Translations under genes and position numbers: made by a program
Source of the DNA: Pseudaquidulcibacter sp041917055
Lineage (GTDB): Bacteria; Pseudomonadota; Alphaproteobacteria; Caulobacterales; Aquidulcibacteraceae
Assembly: GCA_041917055.1 (NCBI GenBank)
Contig: JAYRYJ010000015.1
Span: forward strand, 1-38,351
DNA: 38,351 bases
Direction of reading: 5' to 3'
The notes under the pieces: generated by a model
What the model was told of the DNA's origin: nothing
The model's database searches: none
Seen by the model: the letters and a program-made list of their open reading frames with translations, nothing else
Shown here: in pieces, positions 8,542-16,430 of the stretch
How the letters are laid out: each line of letters opens with the position of its first letter
Numbering within the stretch: position 1 is the first letter of the stretch

Positions 8542-8592
8542 TCTTGGTTAGCTGTACTTGCAACCGCTGCCAAACCCGCATTATTATTGCTT

Positions 8593-10062
8593 ATGGTAAT
8601 TTTGAACGACACCACACCAAAAGGAAACACCCCCGAATTTTCGGTTTCTGAACTTTCTGGCGCAATTAAGCGTGCGCTTGAGGGTGGGTTTTCGCATGTT
8701 CGGGTGCGCGCGGAATGTTCGCGCATTACGGTGGCAAAATCGGGGCATGTCTATCTTGATTTAAAGGACGATAGCGCGGTTTTATCGGCAATTATTTGGT
8801 CAGGGACGGCGCGCAATCTTAATACTCAGCCTAAAGAAGGCATGGAAATTATCGCCACTGGGCGCATAACCACTTTTGCGGGCCAATCAAAATATCAATT
8901 AATAATCGAACGCCTTGAACCAGCAGGAATTGGCGCAATTCTGGCAAAGCTAGAGGAAACTAAAAAGCGCCTTGCTGCAGAAGGGCTTTTTGATGCCGCG
9001 CGCAAAAAGCCAATTCCATTTTTGCCGCAAACCATCGGTATTATTACTTCGCCGACAGGGGCAGTAATTCGCGATATTTTGCACCGTTTAACTGACCGTT
9101 TCCCGCGCCATGTCCTATTATGGCGGGTTTTGGTGCAAGGCGACAAAGCGGCGGGACAAGTGGTTGAGGCAATAAAAGGTTTCAATGCAATTGACGGTAA
9201 AATCGTGCCGCGCCCCGATGTAATAATTGTTGCGCGTGGCGGTGGTTCGATTGAGGATTTATGGGCCTTTAATGAGGAAATTGTGGTGCGCGCAGTTGCG
9301 GCGTCTGACATTCCCATAATTTCGGCAATCGGGCACGAAACCGATACGACTTTGATTGATTATGCCGCCGATTTACGTGCCCCGACACCGACGGGTGCCG
9401 CGGAAATGGCGGTTCCCGTGCGTTCTGAATTATTGGCCCGCGTCGCAAATATTGATTTACGCCTAAATTCGGCGATTATTGGGCGTGTAGAAAATTCGCG
9501 TCTGGCGATAAATGGCGCGAAATTGCCAAAACCGCAAAACCTTTTGTCTTTGCAAAGGCAAAGAATGGATTTGATTGATTTGCGCCTTGCCCCCGCTTTA
9601 GGAAATAGGCTCAAAAATTCGCAATTGGGTTTGGAACGTATTAAAGCCAAATTCGGTGCGAAACTCCTTAATTCCGGTATAGAATTGAATATGCAAAAAC
9701 TTGCCGCGCTTTCAAAACGCCTTGAAAGCGCCTTTAAGAATAAATTAGATAAAGAAAAGGCCGCAAATTTGCAAAATAGCGCCCTTTTGCAATCGAAATT
9801 TGCCGCATTGCAAAGCGCAATTTCGAATGGCTTGCACAAATATGAATTGAAAATTGAAAGCCTTGGGCGGCTTTTGTCTTCCTTGAGTTATGAACGCACA
9901 CTCGAACGTGGTTTCGCAATTGTCTTTGATGAAAAAGGCAATATTATCAAAGAAAAAGAGGCTGCAATTTCGACACAAGAAATAAAAATTCGCCTAAACA
10001 ATGGCGATTTTTATGCCAAACCGCTCAAGGACAGCACAAAGCAGAGCGATTTATTCAATTAA
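8593..10062 (+). CDS. xseA: Exodeoxyribonuclease VII large subunit
   Basis: XseA is the catalytic and DNA-binding subunit of exonuclease VII, which degrades single-stranded DNA to oligonucleotides in repair. The 489-residue protein has an N-terminal OB-fold (FSVSELSGAIKRALE, then ECSRITVAKSGHVYLDLKD), a catalytic core with GIITSPTGAVIRDIL, VQGDKAA, ARGGGSIEDLWAFNEE and SAIGHETDTTLIDYAADLRAPTPTGAAE, and a long coiled-coil C-terminal part. ATG 8593 is chosen over TTG 8587 because the two starts differ by only two codons. The small-subunit gene xseB is not next to it. Confidence 0.95.
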   Translation: MVILNDTTPKGNTPEFSVSELSGAIKRALEGGFSHVRVRAECSRITVAKSGHVYLDLKDDSAVLSAIIWSGTARNLNTQPKEGMEIIATGRITTFAGQSKYQLIIERLEPAGIGAILAKLEETKKRLAAEGLFDAARKKPIPFLPQTIGIITSPTGAVIRDILHRLTDRFPRHVLLWRVLVQGDKAAGQVVEAIKGFNAIDGKIVPRPDVIIVARGGGSIEDLWAFNEEIVVRAVAASDIPIISAIGHETDTTLIDYAADLRAPTPTGAAEMAVPVRSELLARVANIDLRLNSAIIGRVENSRLAINGAKLPKPQNLLSLQRQRMDLIDLRLAPALGNRLKNSQLGLERIKAKFGAKLLNSGIELNMQKLAALSKRLESAFKNKLDKEKAANLQNSALLQSKFAALQSAISNGLHKYELKIESLGRLLSSLSYERTLERGFAIVFDEKGNIIKEKEAAISTQEIKIRLNNGDFYAKPLKDSTKQSDLFN

Positions 10063-10154
10063 ACGGGGTTTTGGCTTGCAAAACTTTAATATTTCGAGTT
10101 TATACACCAAGACTTAACCAATTTTCGCAATTTTGGTATTTTTTGAGTGGAAAA

Positions 10155-11102
10155 TTGACAATACGCAAAGAAAAAAACACGTTTTCAAAGCGCGGCAATG
10201 GTTCGCGCGCGAAGAAGTATTGCGTATTGGCCGCCGTATTGACCGCGCCCGTTTTCCTAAATTCTTGCGACGGTGCAATCGCTCATTCAGTTGGCAATGA
10301 GGCCGAAGTTAAACAATTTATCGTTCCGCTCGAAATTTATGGTTTTGCAATGCAATCGGGAACGATTGTTGGGAAAACCGTTCCATTTTCCAAAATTGAT
10401 GCCGGTGGCATTGCAACTGCTGCGGACAAGGATGGTGATTTCGTTTTTGGTTTTGACCGCGACGCGCCAAAAACCGTGACTTTGGTAGTGACAACGCCCG
10501 ATGGTCACAGTGTTTCTAAAATTTTCAACCCCGAAAAGCGTGATTATAAAGTTTCGGAAGTGAATGGCCTGCCACCCGCAACAATTAACCCACCGCCTGA
10601 GGCACAGGCGACAATCGAACGCGATTCCGCTTTAAAACAGAAAGCATTTTCGTCACTTTCCGAAGACCCGAAAGGCTTTCTGCAACCCTTTATTTGGCCC
10701 TTGCAATCCGTACGCGTGACATCGCCGTGGGGTGCGCAAAGAAGCCTAAATGGGAATTTGCAACGTCCGCATTATGGCATTGATTTGGGTGCTGCTGAAG
10801 GCACGAATGTTTATGCTCCCGCAACCGGTCGCGTTGTTTTGGCGCAATCCGGAATGCATTTTGAAGGCGGCATGATTAGTATTGACCATGGGCAGGGCTT
10901 GATAACCAATTACCTCCATTTATCAAAAATCGTGGTGCGCCCGGGTGATGTTTTGTTACAAGGCCAAAAAATCGGTGAAGTCGGTAAAGAAGGCCGCGCA
11001 AATGGCCCACATCTATGCTGGCGAATGCGCTGGAAAGGCCGCCAACTTGACCCAAGCCTTATGGTTAAAAACGTTTTTGAAAATAAGATTGGCGCTAATT
11101 AG
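10155..11102 (+). CDS. M23-family lipoprotein with altered zinc site (HLCW)
   Basis: A paralogue of the M23 protein at 1834-2790, it shares the beta-rich middle (GTIVGKTVPFSKID, FGFDRDAP, VTTPDG) and the C-terminal LytM/M23 domain. A hydrophobic segment ending LNSC (Cys38 from this start) looks like a lipobox, so the protein is probably membrane-anchored in the periplasm. The first zinc pair is intact in HYGID (His206, Asp210). The last motif reads HLCW instead of HLHW, so His286 is kept while the second ligand is Cys288. The frame extends up to TTG 10071, but the lipobox would then lie at residue 66. TTG 10155, preceded by GAGTGG, gives a more usual signal length. It follows xseA on the same strand. 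It may be a reduced-activity or regulatory, EnvC-like factor, which is inferred. Confidence 0.8.
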   Translation: MTIRKEKNTFSKRGNGSRAKKYCVLAAVLTAPVFLNSCDGAIAHSVGNEAEVKQFIVPLEIYGFAMQSGTIVGKTVPFSKIDAGGIATAADKDGDFVFGFDRDAPKTVTLVVTTPDGHSVSKIFNPEKRDYKVSEVNGLPPATINPPPEAQATIERDSALKQKAFSSLSEDPKGFLQPFIWPLQSVRVTSPWGAQRSLNGNLQRPHYGIDLGAAEGTNVYAPATGRVVLAQSGMHFEGGMISIDHGQGLITNYLHLSKIVVRPGDVLLQGQKIGEVGKEGRANGPHLCWRMRWKGRQLDPSLMVKNVFENKIGAN

Positions 11103-11297
11103 GGTTTATTAGTCGCGTTTGGTATCCGCCTTGCTATGAAAACTCCAATTTATGTCCGAATAAGGTGATATATCTTGATCGAAAATCGGTCAATTTGCAT
11201 TTTCGTCAAACAATCCTATATTAACTTGTTCGCATTATGATTTTGTCATCATGGTGTAACCGTATTTCACAAAACAAAAATAAAAATGTGAGGAATA

Positions 11298-11858
11298 ATG
11301 AAAATCAATTCTATTTGTGTGTATTGCTCTGCCTCTAATAAAGCAGAGAAGAAATATTTTGACCTTGCTGAAAACCTTGGCAAATTGATTGCTGGTTCTG
11401 GTCGGCGTTTGGTTTATGGCGGCGGAAATGTCGGCCTTATGGGCGCATCAAGCCGTGCGGCGTTTGAAAGTGGCGGAAAGGTTTTGGGCGTAATGCCGCA
11501 TTTCCTAACCAAATGGGAATTGCCGCACCCCGAAATCGAAACCATTATGGTTGACACAATGCATGAACGCAAATGGCTTTTATTTGCCGAATCGGACGCA
11601 TTTGCGGTTTTGCCGGGCGGCATTGGCACGCTTGAAGAAGTTATTGAAACCCTTTCTTGGCACCGTCTTGAACTTCACAAAAAGCCGATTGTTTTTATCG
11701 ACAAAGAATTTTGGCAGCCATTAATTGATATGATGGAAAAAATTCTTGAAAAAGGACTTGTTCCGGAAAATTTCAAGGATTCATATCGCGTTGTCGATAC
11801 CGCCGAAGAAGTCATTCCTAATATGGAAGACATGCTTTGGAAAGCGAATGAGCATTAA
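11298..11858 (+). CDS. LOG family nucleoside 5'-monophosphate phosphoribohydrolase
   Basis: This 186-residue Rossmann-fold protein of the LOG/YgdH-like family (TIGR00730) hydrolyses nucleoside 5'-monophosphates to free base and ribose 5-phosphate; plant relatives activate cytokinins. The signature PGGIGTLEE is at residues 106-114, with the partner arginine segment MHERK at 88-92 and the nucleotide-binding GGGNVGLMG at 41-49. Length is typical. A good GAGGAAT ribosome-binding sequence precedes the ATG. The stop overlaps the convergent gltX stop by four bases. Its role in bacteria is mostly nucleotide salvage or housekeeping; the exact substrate is unknown. Confidence 0.9.
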   Translation: MKINSICVYCSASNKAEKKYFDLAENLGKLIAGSGRRLVYGGGNVGLMGASSRAAFESGGKVLGVMPHFLTKWELPHPEIETIMVDTMHERKWLLFAESDAFAVLPGGIGTLEEVIETLSWHRLELHKKPIVFIDKEFWQPLIDMMEKILEKGLVPENFKDSYRVVDTAEEVIPNMEDMLWKANEH

Positions 11859-13174
11859 GCCATTCGCTTTTTGGCCTTTTCCGCACCAATAATCGCAAAC
11901 ATTGCCGCCATATCCGGCCCATGGGTTTGACCGGTTAAAGCAAGGCGTAATGGCATGAATAATTCTTTGCCTTTTGCGCCGGTCTTTTCTTTGACGGCGG
12001 CGGTGAATATTCCCCAACTTTCGGAATTATATTCGCCGATTTCAAGGCAAGAGGCGGCGGTATTGATAAATTCGCGGTTTTCAATAATCGGCGTAATTTC
12101 GCCAAAGGCCACATCGTGCCAGATTTTGACATCTGATAATTGGGAAAGATTTCCACGTATGACATTCCAAAAATCCGCGCCATCATCACACGCCAATTCC
12201 AATAATTGCGCTTTGACTTCTTCATATTCGCTTACATGAAGCAATTGGGAATTAAGGCGCGCGACATCATCAGGTGAAAAGCGCGCAGGCGCACGACCAA
12301 TTTTTTCAAACCCGAAAGTTTCGATTAATTCAGGGATTGATTTCTTGGCCTCAACCGCATCGGAAGTGCCGATTTTTGCCAATAATGACAATATCGCCAT
12401 TGGCGCAATACCGTCTTCACGCATGGATTCAATTGATAAAGAGCCAAGGCGCTTTGAAAGCCCCTCCCCGTCCTTGCCAACTAAAAGCGGGAAATGCCCG
12501 AATTCGGGGCGCGTGCCGCTTAGTGCTTCAAAAATCTCAATTTGCGCGCCGGTATTGGTTACATGATCCTCACCGCGAATGACATGGGTAATTCCCAAAT
12601 CGACGTCATCAACCACACTTGGCAAAGTATATAAATATGCGCCATCTTCACGAATAAGCACGGGGTCGGACATTGACGCCGTATCAACGGTTTGTGTGCC
12701 ACGCACCAAATCATTCCAAACCACGCGATTGCCCGAAAGTTTGAAACGATAATGCGGTTTGCGCCCTTCGGCCTCAAACGCTTTTTTCTCGTCTTCGGTT
12801 AATTTTAATGCGCCGCGATCATAAATCGGCGGCTTTCCCATTGTGGTTAGGATTTTGCGCTTAACATCAAGCTCGGTCGCTGTTTCATAACAGGCGTATA
12901 AAAGCCCTTTGGCGATTAGATCATCGCGCGCTTTATCATAAACTGCAAAGCGTTTAGATTGATATTCCAATTCGTCCCAATTGATACCAAGCCATTGTAA
13001 ATCGGCCATAATACCGTTTTCAAACTCTTTGGTAGAGCGCACAAAATCGGTGTCATCAATGCGCAAAAGGAATTTTCCGCCATTTTTTTTGGCGAACATA
13101 TAATTCATCAATGCGACGCGAATATTGCCAACGTGAAGTTTTCCGGTCGGCGAAGGGGCAAATCTTACTTTCAT
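11855..13174 (-). CDS. gltX: Glutamyl-tRNA synthetase, first copy
   Basis: This class I aminoacyl-tRNA synthetase charges tRNA with glutamate. FAPSPTGKLHVGN near the N-terminus carries the HIGH box (as HVGN) and GLSKRLGS carries the KMSKS equivalent. RIDDTDFVRS and IRGEDHVTN are further family motifs. Length is 439 residues from ATG 13174. A TTG six codons upstream (13192) would only add MVYAKA and is not needed for the fold. Alphaproteobacteria often have two GluRS paralogues, one of which can misacylate tRNA-Gln for the amidotransferase pathway. Which of the two copies here does this is not decidable by eye. It converges on the LOG gene. Confidence 0.92.
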   Translation of the reverse strand: MKVRFAPSPTGKLHVGNIRVALMNYMFAKKNGGKFLLRIDDTDFVRSTKEFENGIMADLQWLGINWDELEYQSKRFAVYDKARDDLIAKGLLYACYETATELDVKRKILTTMGKPPIYDRGALKLTEDEKKAFEAEGRKPHYRFKLSGNRVVWNDLVRGTQTVDTASMSDPVLIREDGAYLYTLPSVVDDVDLGITHVIRGEDHVTNTGAQIEIFEALSGTRPEFGHFPLLVGKDGEGLSKRLGSLSIESMREDGIAPMAILSLLAKIGTSDAVEAKKSIPELIETFGFEKIGRAPARFSPDDVARLNSQLLHVSEYEEVKAQLLELACDDGADFWNVIRGNLSQLSDVKIWHDVAFGEITPIIENREFINTAASCLEIGEYNSESWGIFTAAVKEKTGAKGKELFMPLRLALTGQTHGPDMAAMFAIIGAEKAKKRMA

Positions 13175-13260
13175 GGCTTTCGCATAAACCAAATTGTTAA
13201 AAATCGCAAAAATAGTGAAAGATTATTTGCAGAAAGGGCTTTGATATTCGTGCACCACTA

Positions 13261-13425
13261 TAACTCTTCCCCTATTGCGATAGGGGAAGTACCCCGCAGG
13301 GGGGATGGGGTGAAGCGGTAGAAGAACCGACAAACATCGCAAATAGCCCGACCGTCTTCACCCCATCGACACGCTTCCGCTGCGCTACAGCGCGCCACTT
13401 CCCCTATTCAATAGGGGAAGAGTTA
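13261..13425. repeat. Nested inverted-repeat intergenic element
   Basis: The ends are near-identical inverted arms (13261-13290 and 13397-13425), and each arm is itself a palindrome around CTTCCCCTATT/AATAGGGGAAG. Inside lies a second perfect inverted pair, GATGGGGTGAAG at about 13304-13315 and CTTCACCCCATC at 13356-13367, with a further GC-rich hairpin at 13374-13394. No ORF or transposase is present. The size (165 bp) and structure fit a non-autonomous palindromic element of the MITE/REP type. It lies between the divergent gltX and lexA genes, just upstream of the LexA operators. Confidence 0.75.
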
Positions 13426-13474
13426 ATTTTTTGAATCTTTGCTAGTGAACATTTTCCCTCTTTACAAATTCAAA

Positions 13475-13489
13475 GAACATAGATAGAAC
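13475..13489 (+). promoter_or_regulatory. LexA operator 1 (GAACN7GAAC)
   Basis: GAAC-ATAGATA-GAAC is an exact match to the alphaproteobacterial LexA box, which is a direct repeat of GAAC (or GTTC) with seven bases between. It lies about 80 bases upstream of lexA and abuts a second operator. This is strong evidence for autoregulation of lexA and for SOS control in this organism. Confidence 0.85.
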
Positions 13490-13504
13490 GTTCCCCATAG
13501 GTTC
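13490..13504 (+). promoter_or_regulatory. LexA operator 2 (GTTCN7GTTC)
   Basis: GTTC-CCCATAG-GTTC is a second exact LexA box, immediately adjacent to the first and in opposite orientation, so the pair forms a back-to-back double operator. Two LexA dimers could bind side by side or compete. The promoter should overlap these sites. Confidence 0.85.
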
Positions 13505-13569
13505 ACGTTTCGTTGAGGAATCAGTCCTATGATTGCAAAACTAGGTGAAAAATTGGACAGGGGGTTTTG

Positions 13570-14244
13570 ATGCTTACGGCAAAACAACACGAATTATTAT
13601 TATTCATTGATGCGCGCCTCAAAAAAGATGGTGTATCGCCTTCTTTTGATGAAATGAAGGATGCGCTTAATCTTGCCTCTAAATCCGGTATTCACCGTTT
13701 AATTTCGGCCCTTGAAGAACGCGGGTTTTTGCGTCGTTTACCGCACCGTGCGCGCGCACTTGAAGTTGTCAAATTACCTAGTGCAAATAATGTCACACAT
13801 GGTAATTTTGAAAATCGCAATTTTGAAAATCGCACGCCTTCGCGGCCTGATGTGCCAATGGCTGCCAATAATAATATCCCGATTTTGGGGCGCATTGCGG
13901 CGGGTGTGCCAATTGCGGCGATTCAAAATGAAATCGGCACGGTTTCTGCACCCGATGCTTTAAATCCGGTTTTGCATTATGCCCTTGAGGTGCGCGGTGA
14001 TTCTATGATTGAGGCCGGCATTTTAGAAGGTGATATTGTAATCCTTCGCCGCACCGACACTGCCGAAACCGGCGATATTGTCGTTGCACTAATTGAAGAT
14101 GAAGAAGCGACATTAAAACGCATTCGTAAGCGTGGAAAATCAATCGCTCTTGAGGCTGCAAACCCACGCTATGAAACCCGAATTTTTGGGCCTGACCAAA
14201 TTAAGGTTCAAGGCGTTCTTGTCTCGCTTTATCGTCGTTATTGA
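13570..14244 (+). CDS. lexA: SOS-response repressor LexA
   Basis: LexA represses DNA-damage genes and cleaves itself when stimulated by RecA filaments. The 224-residue protein has an N-terminal winged-helix domain (MLTAKQHELL, then SPSFDEM and KSGIHRLISALEERG). The Ala111-Gly112 cleavage bond is in RIAAGVP. The catalytic dyad is Ser145 (GDSM) and Lys183 (ATLKRI). AGGGGG at 13559-13564 is correctly spaced for ATG 13570 rather than the upstream TTG 13567. The interdomain linker contains a short duplication (NFENRNFENR). Two LexA boxes upstream indicate autoregulation. The 3' end overlaps the convergent comEC by 44 bases. Confidence 0.96.
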   Translation: MLTAKQHELLLFIDARLKKDGVSPSFDEMKDALNLASKSGIHRLISALEERGFLRRLPHRARALEVVKLPSANNVTHGNFENRNFENRTPSRPDVPMAANNNIPILGRIAAGVPIAAIQNEIGTVSAPDALNPVLHYALEVRGDSMIEAGILEGDIVILRRTDTAETGDIVVALIEDEEATLKRIRKRGKSIALEAANPRYETRIFGPDQIKVQGVLVSLYRRY

Positions 14245-16327
14245 TTGATAATTGGGAATTTTTGCGCCATGGTGCGGTGCTTTCGCGCCCGATTTTCAAA
14301 ATCGGCATATTGTTTATGCGATAGATTTTCGCACCAATTGGCGCATTATTTCCTAGTGAATATGTCTGTGCCCCAAATGTTATGGACAAAAGGCTGTTTT
14401 GCGCAGTTTTTGCATTCGGGTTTTCCGGCGGGTTTTCCGGCGATAGCGCAATGAAATGCACCTCGAAATCGCCATCATTAATTGCGCATGGGTTGGCGCG
14501 TTTTCCCGCAATTGCCAAAAGTCGCGCTTTTTCTTCGGAACTTAGTTTCACGGCATTTAACAAAAGCCGCGCCTCATATCCTGCATTTGCGCCAAAACAC
14601 AATTTTGCGTCTTTTCCTTTTGAAGGCGGTCGCAAAATCGCTTTGCCATAGGCTGAAATATATAGTGCAGGTTTGGGGTTTGTGACCCAAACACCGAAAC
14701 CTAAAACCAAAGGAATTATAGCTAAATTGCGCATTTTTCCGACCAAAATACAATACCAAATAATTGCAAAACTGGTCGTAAAAAAACAAAATGGTGAAAA
14801 CTCCCCCAAATTGAAATTTGCTTGCGGCAAAGACGCAAAAAAAGCCGCAATTCTAAGCAATATTTCGCTACCCCACGCGGCTATATTAAGAAAAATCTCA
14901 CCAAAGCCTAATGCCGAAAAAATCGCACCCAAAGCCGCAAATGGCGCAATCAAAAAATCACTAATCGGTGCAGCTGCAAGGTTTGCCACAAGTCCATAAG
15001 TATTTGTGCTTTCAAAACTAAAAAGCGACATGGGAATTGTTGCAGTTCCGGCACAAAGACTGGTAAGACCTGCAGCAATCGGCCAAAAAGCAATTTTCTC
15101 AATTAAAGTTTTTGGGCGCATATCGCGATTTTTGTCGAACCATTCCCATAATGCGACCAAGGCCATGGTTGCAAAAAAACTCATTTGAAAGCCGGCATCA
15201 ATTGCCTGTTCCGGCATAATTGCCAATAAAACCAATGCCGAAATCGCCAAAGCGCGCATACTTATCGCTCGTCGGTCAAAAATTAGGCCAAAAAACGCAA
15301 CACCCGCCATGATTAAAGCGCGCAAAGCAGGCGGCTCGGCGCCCGTCAAAAAAGTGTAAAATGCCAATATTGCCATTGTGAAAATAGCGGCAATTTTTCG
15401 AGTATCGGAATAAAGCGCCAAATTGGGCACGCAAACCAAAATCTTACGCAGAGGAAAAAAGACAATCGCCGCCAAAAGCCCGACATGAAGGCCGGAAACG
15501 GAAACAATATGCCCCAGCCCCGAAACTTGCAAAGCATTATTTTCGGATTGGGATAAATAAGACCGATTCCCGGTCATTAAAGCGGCCAAAAGCCCACGCC
15601 CACCGCCGATTTCGCCATTAGTAATATTAAAGGCGGCGGCATTACGCCATTGGATTAGAAGATTGATTATGGAAGGCCGAATGCGTGTGACTTCACTTTT
15701 GCTTATGAGTGGATCATTTTGGCACGCCCCAACCGTACCGATTTTAGAAAACCATAGTTTCATTGCAAAATCATATTCATCAGGCAAAATCTGACCCGAC
15801 GGCGGTGCCAAAAAGCCATCGCACGTCAATATTGCCCCGGTCGAAAGTGGGTCAATTGTTTCGACATTAAGGCGAATATAAAAGGGCGTTTGCATGGCAC
15901 TTAAACCCTTTATCGAATGGGCTTTCAATAAAACTCGCCATTTTCCAAAATTGGTGCGATTGATATTTTTAATCTCACCGGATATTTGCGAATAAATGCC
16001 TTTCGCTGGAATAATCGGCGCGCTCACGAGTTGCGATTTATAATTAATCAAAAAAACGCCAAAAACGAAACAAACAAAAATCGAAAAAATGGTCGCAATA
16101 ACCGCGAGAAAGCCACTGTCGCGAACAATTGAAACGCGCCAAATCGCAATATTAACTATACAAAGCGCAAGGCAAATTGCGCCGATAATGCGAAAATCAT
16201 AGGCCAAAAAATGCTCAATACCGACAATTATCCCTATCGCGAGCAAAAAAGGTGCGAATAAAACAAAACGCCGATCCAAGGCGTTTTGCTTTATGCTTTC
16301 CTTCAATTGAACCAAAAGGTTTTGCAT
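14201..16327 (-). CDS. comEC: ComEC/Rec2 competence-family membrane protein
   Basis: ComEC forms the inner-membrane channel for single-stranded DNA uptake in transformable bacteria. The 708-residue product starts with hydrophobic segments and a DUF4131-like region. The competence domain follows, with GNRSYLSQSENNALQVSGLGHIVSVSGLHVGL-type motifs, TGAEPPALRALIM and many membrane helices. The C-terminal 130 residues show no HxHxDH metallo-beta-lactamase motif, so the nuclease-like domain found in many ComEC proteins is absent or unrecognisable. ATG 16327 with an upstream AGGGA is chosen; the frame could extend to 16471, but that would run into gltX. It is divergent from gltX by about 100 bases and overlaps the lexA end. 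Confidence 0.88.
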   Translation of the reverse strand: MQNLLVQLKESIKQNALDRRFVLFAPFLLAIGIIVGIEHFLAYDFRIIGAICLALCIVNIAIWRVSIVRDSGFLAVIATIFSIFVCFVFGVFLINYKSQLVSAPIIPAKGIYSQISGEIKNINRTNFGKWRVLLKAHSIKGLSAMQTPFYIRLNVETIDPLSTGAILTCDGFLAPPSGQILPDEYDFAMKLWFSKIGTVGACQNDPLISKSEVTRIRPSIINLLIQWRNAAAFNITNGEIGGGRGLLAALMTGNRSYLSQSENNALQVSGLGHIVSVSGLHVGLLAAIVFFPLRKILVCVPNLALYSDTRKIAAIFTMAILAFYTFLTGAEPPALRALIMAGVAFFGLIFDRRAISMRALAISALVLLAIMPEQAIDAGFQMSFFATMALVALWEWFDKNRDMRPKTLIEKIAFWPIAAGLTSLCAGTATIPMSLFSFESTNTYGLVANLAAAPISDFLIAPFAALGAIFSALGFGEIFLNIAAWGSEILLRIAAFFASLPQANFNLGEFSPFCFFTTSFAIIWYCILVGKMRNLAIIPLVLGFGVWVTNPKPALYISAYGKAILRPPSKGKDAKLCFGANAGYEARLLLNAVKLSSEEKARLLAIAGKRANPCAINDGDFEVHFIALSPENPPENPNAKTAQNSLLSITFGAQTYSLGNNAPIGAKIYRINNMPILKIGRESTAPWRKNSQLSINNDDKARQERLEP

Positions 16328-16430
16328 GCGCGCGTCCCTATCTTTGATAATCATAATGACATTGCAGCAAATTACAAATTCGGCTGAAAAAAAGCGCGCA
16401 TTGCGGAAAATATTAGTATAAACGCCGATT

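Noticed and set aside
8895..9839. Long antisense frames inside xseA
   Set aside because: They lie opposite a clear xseA gene with conserved motifs and show no family features.
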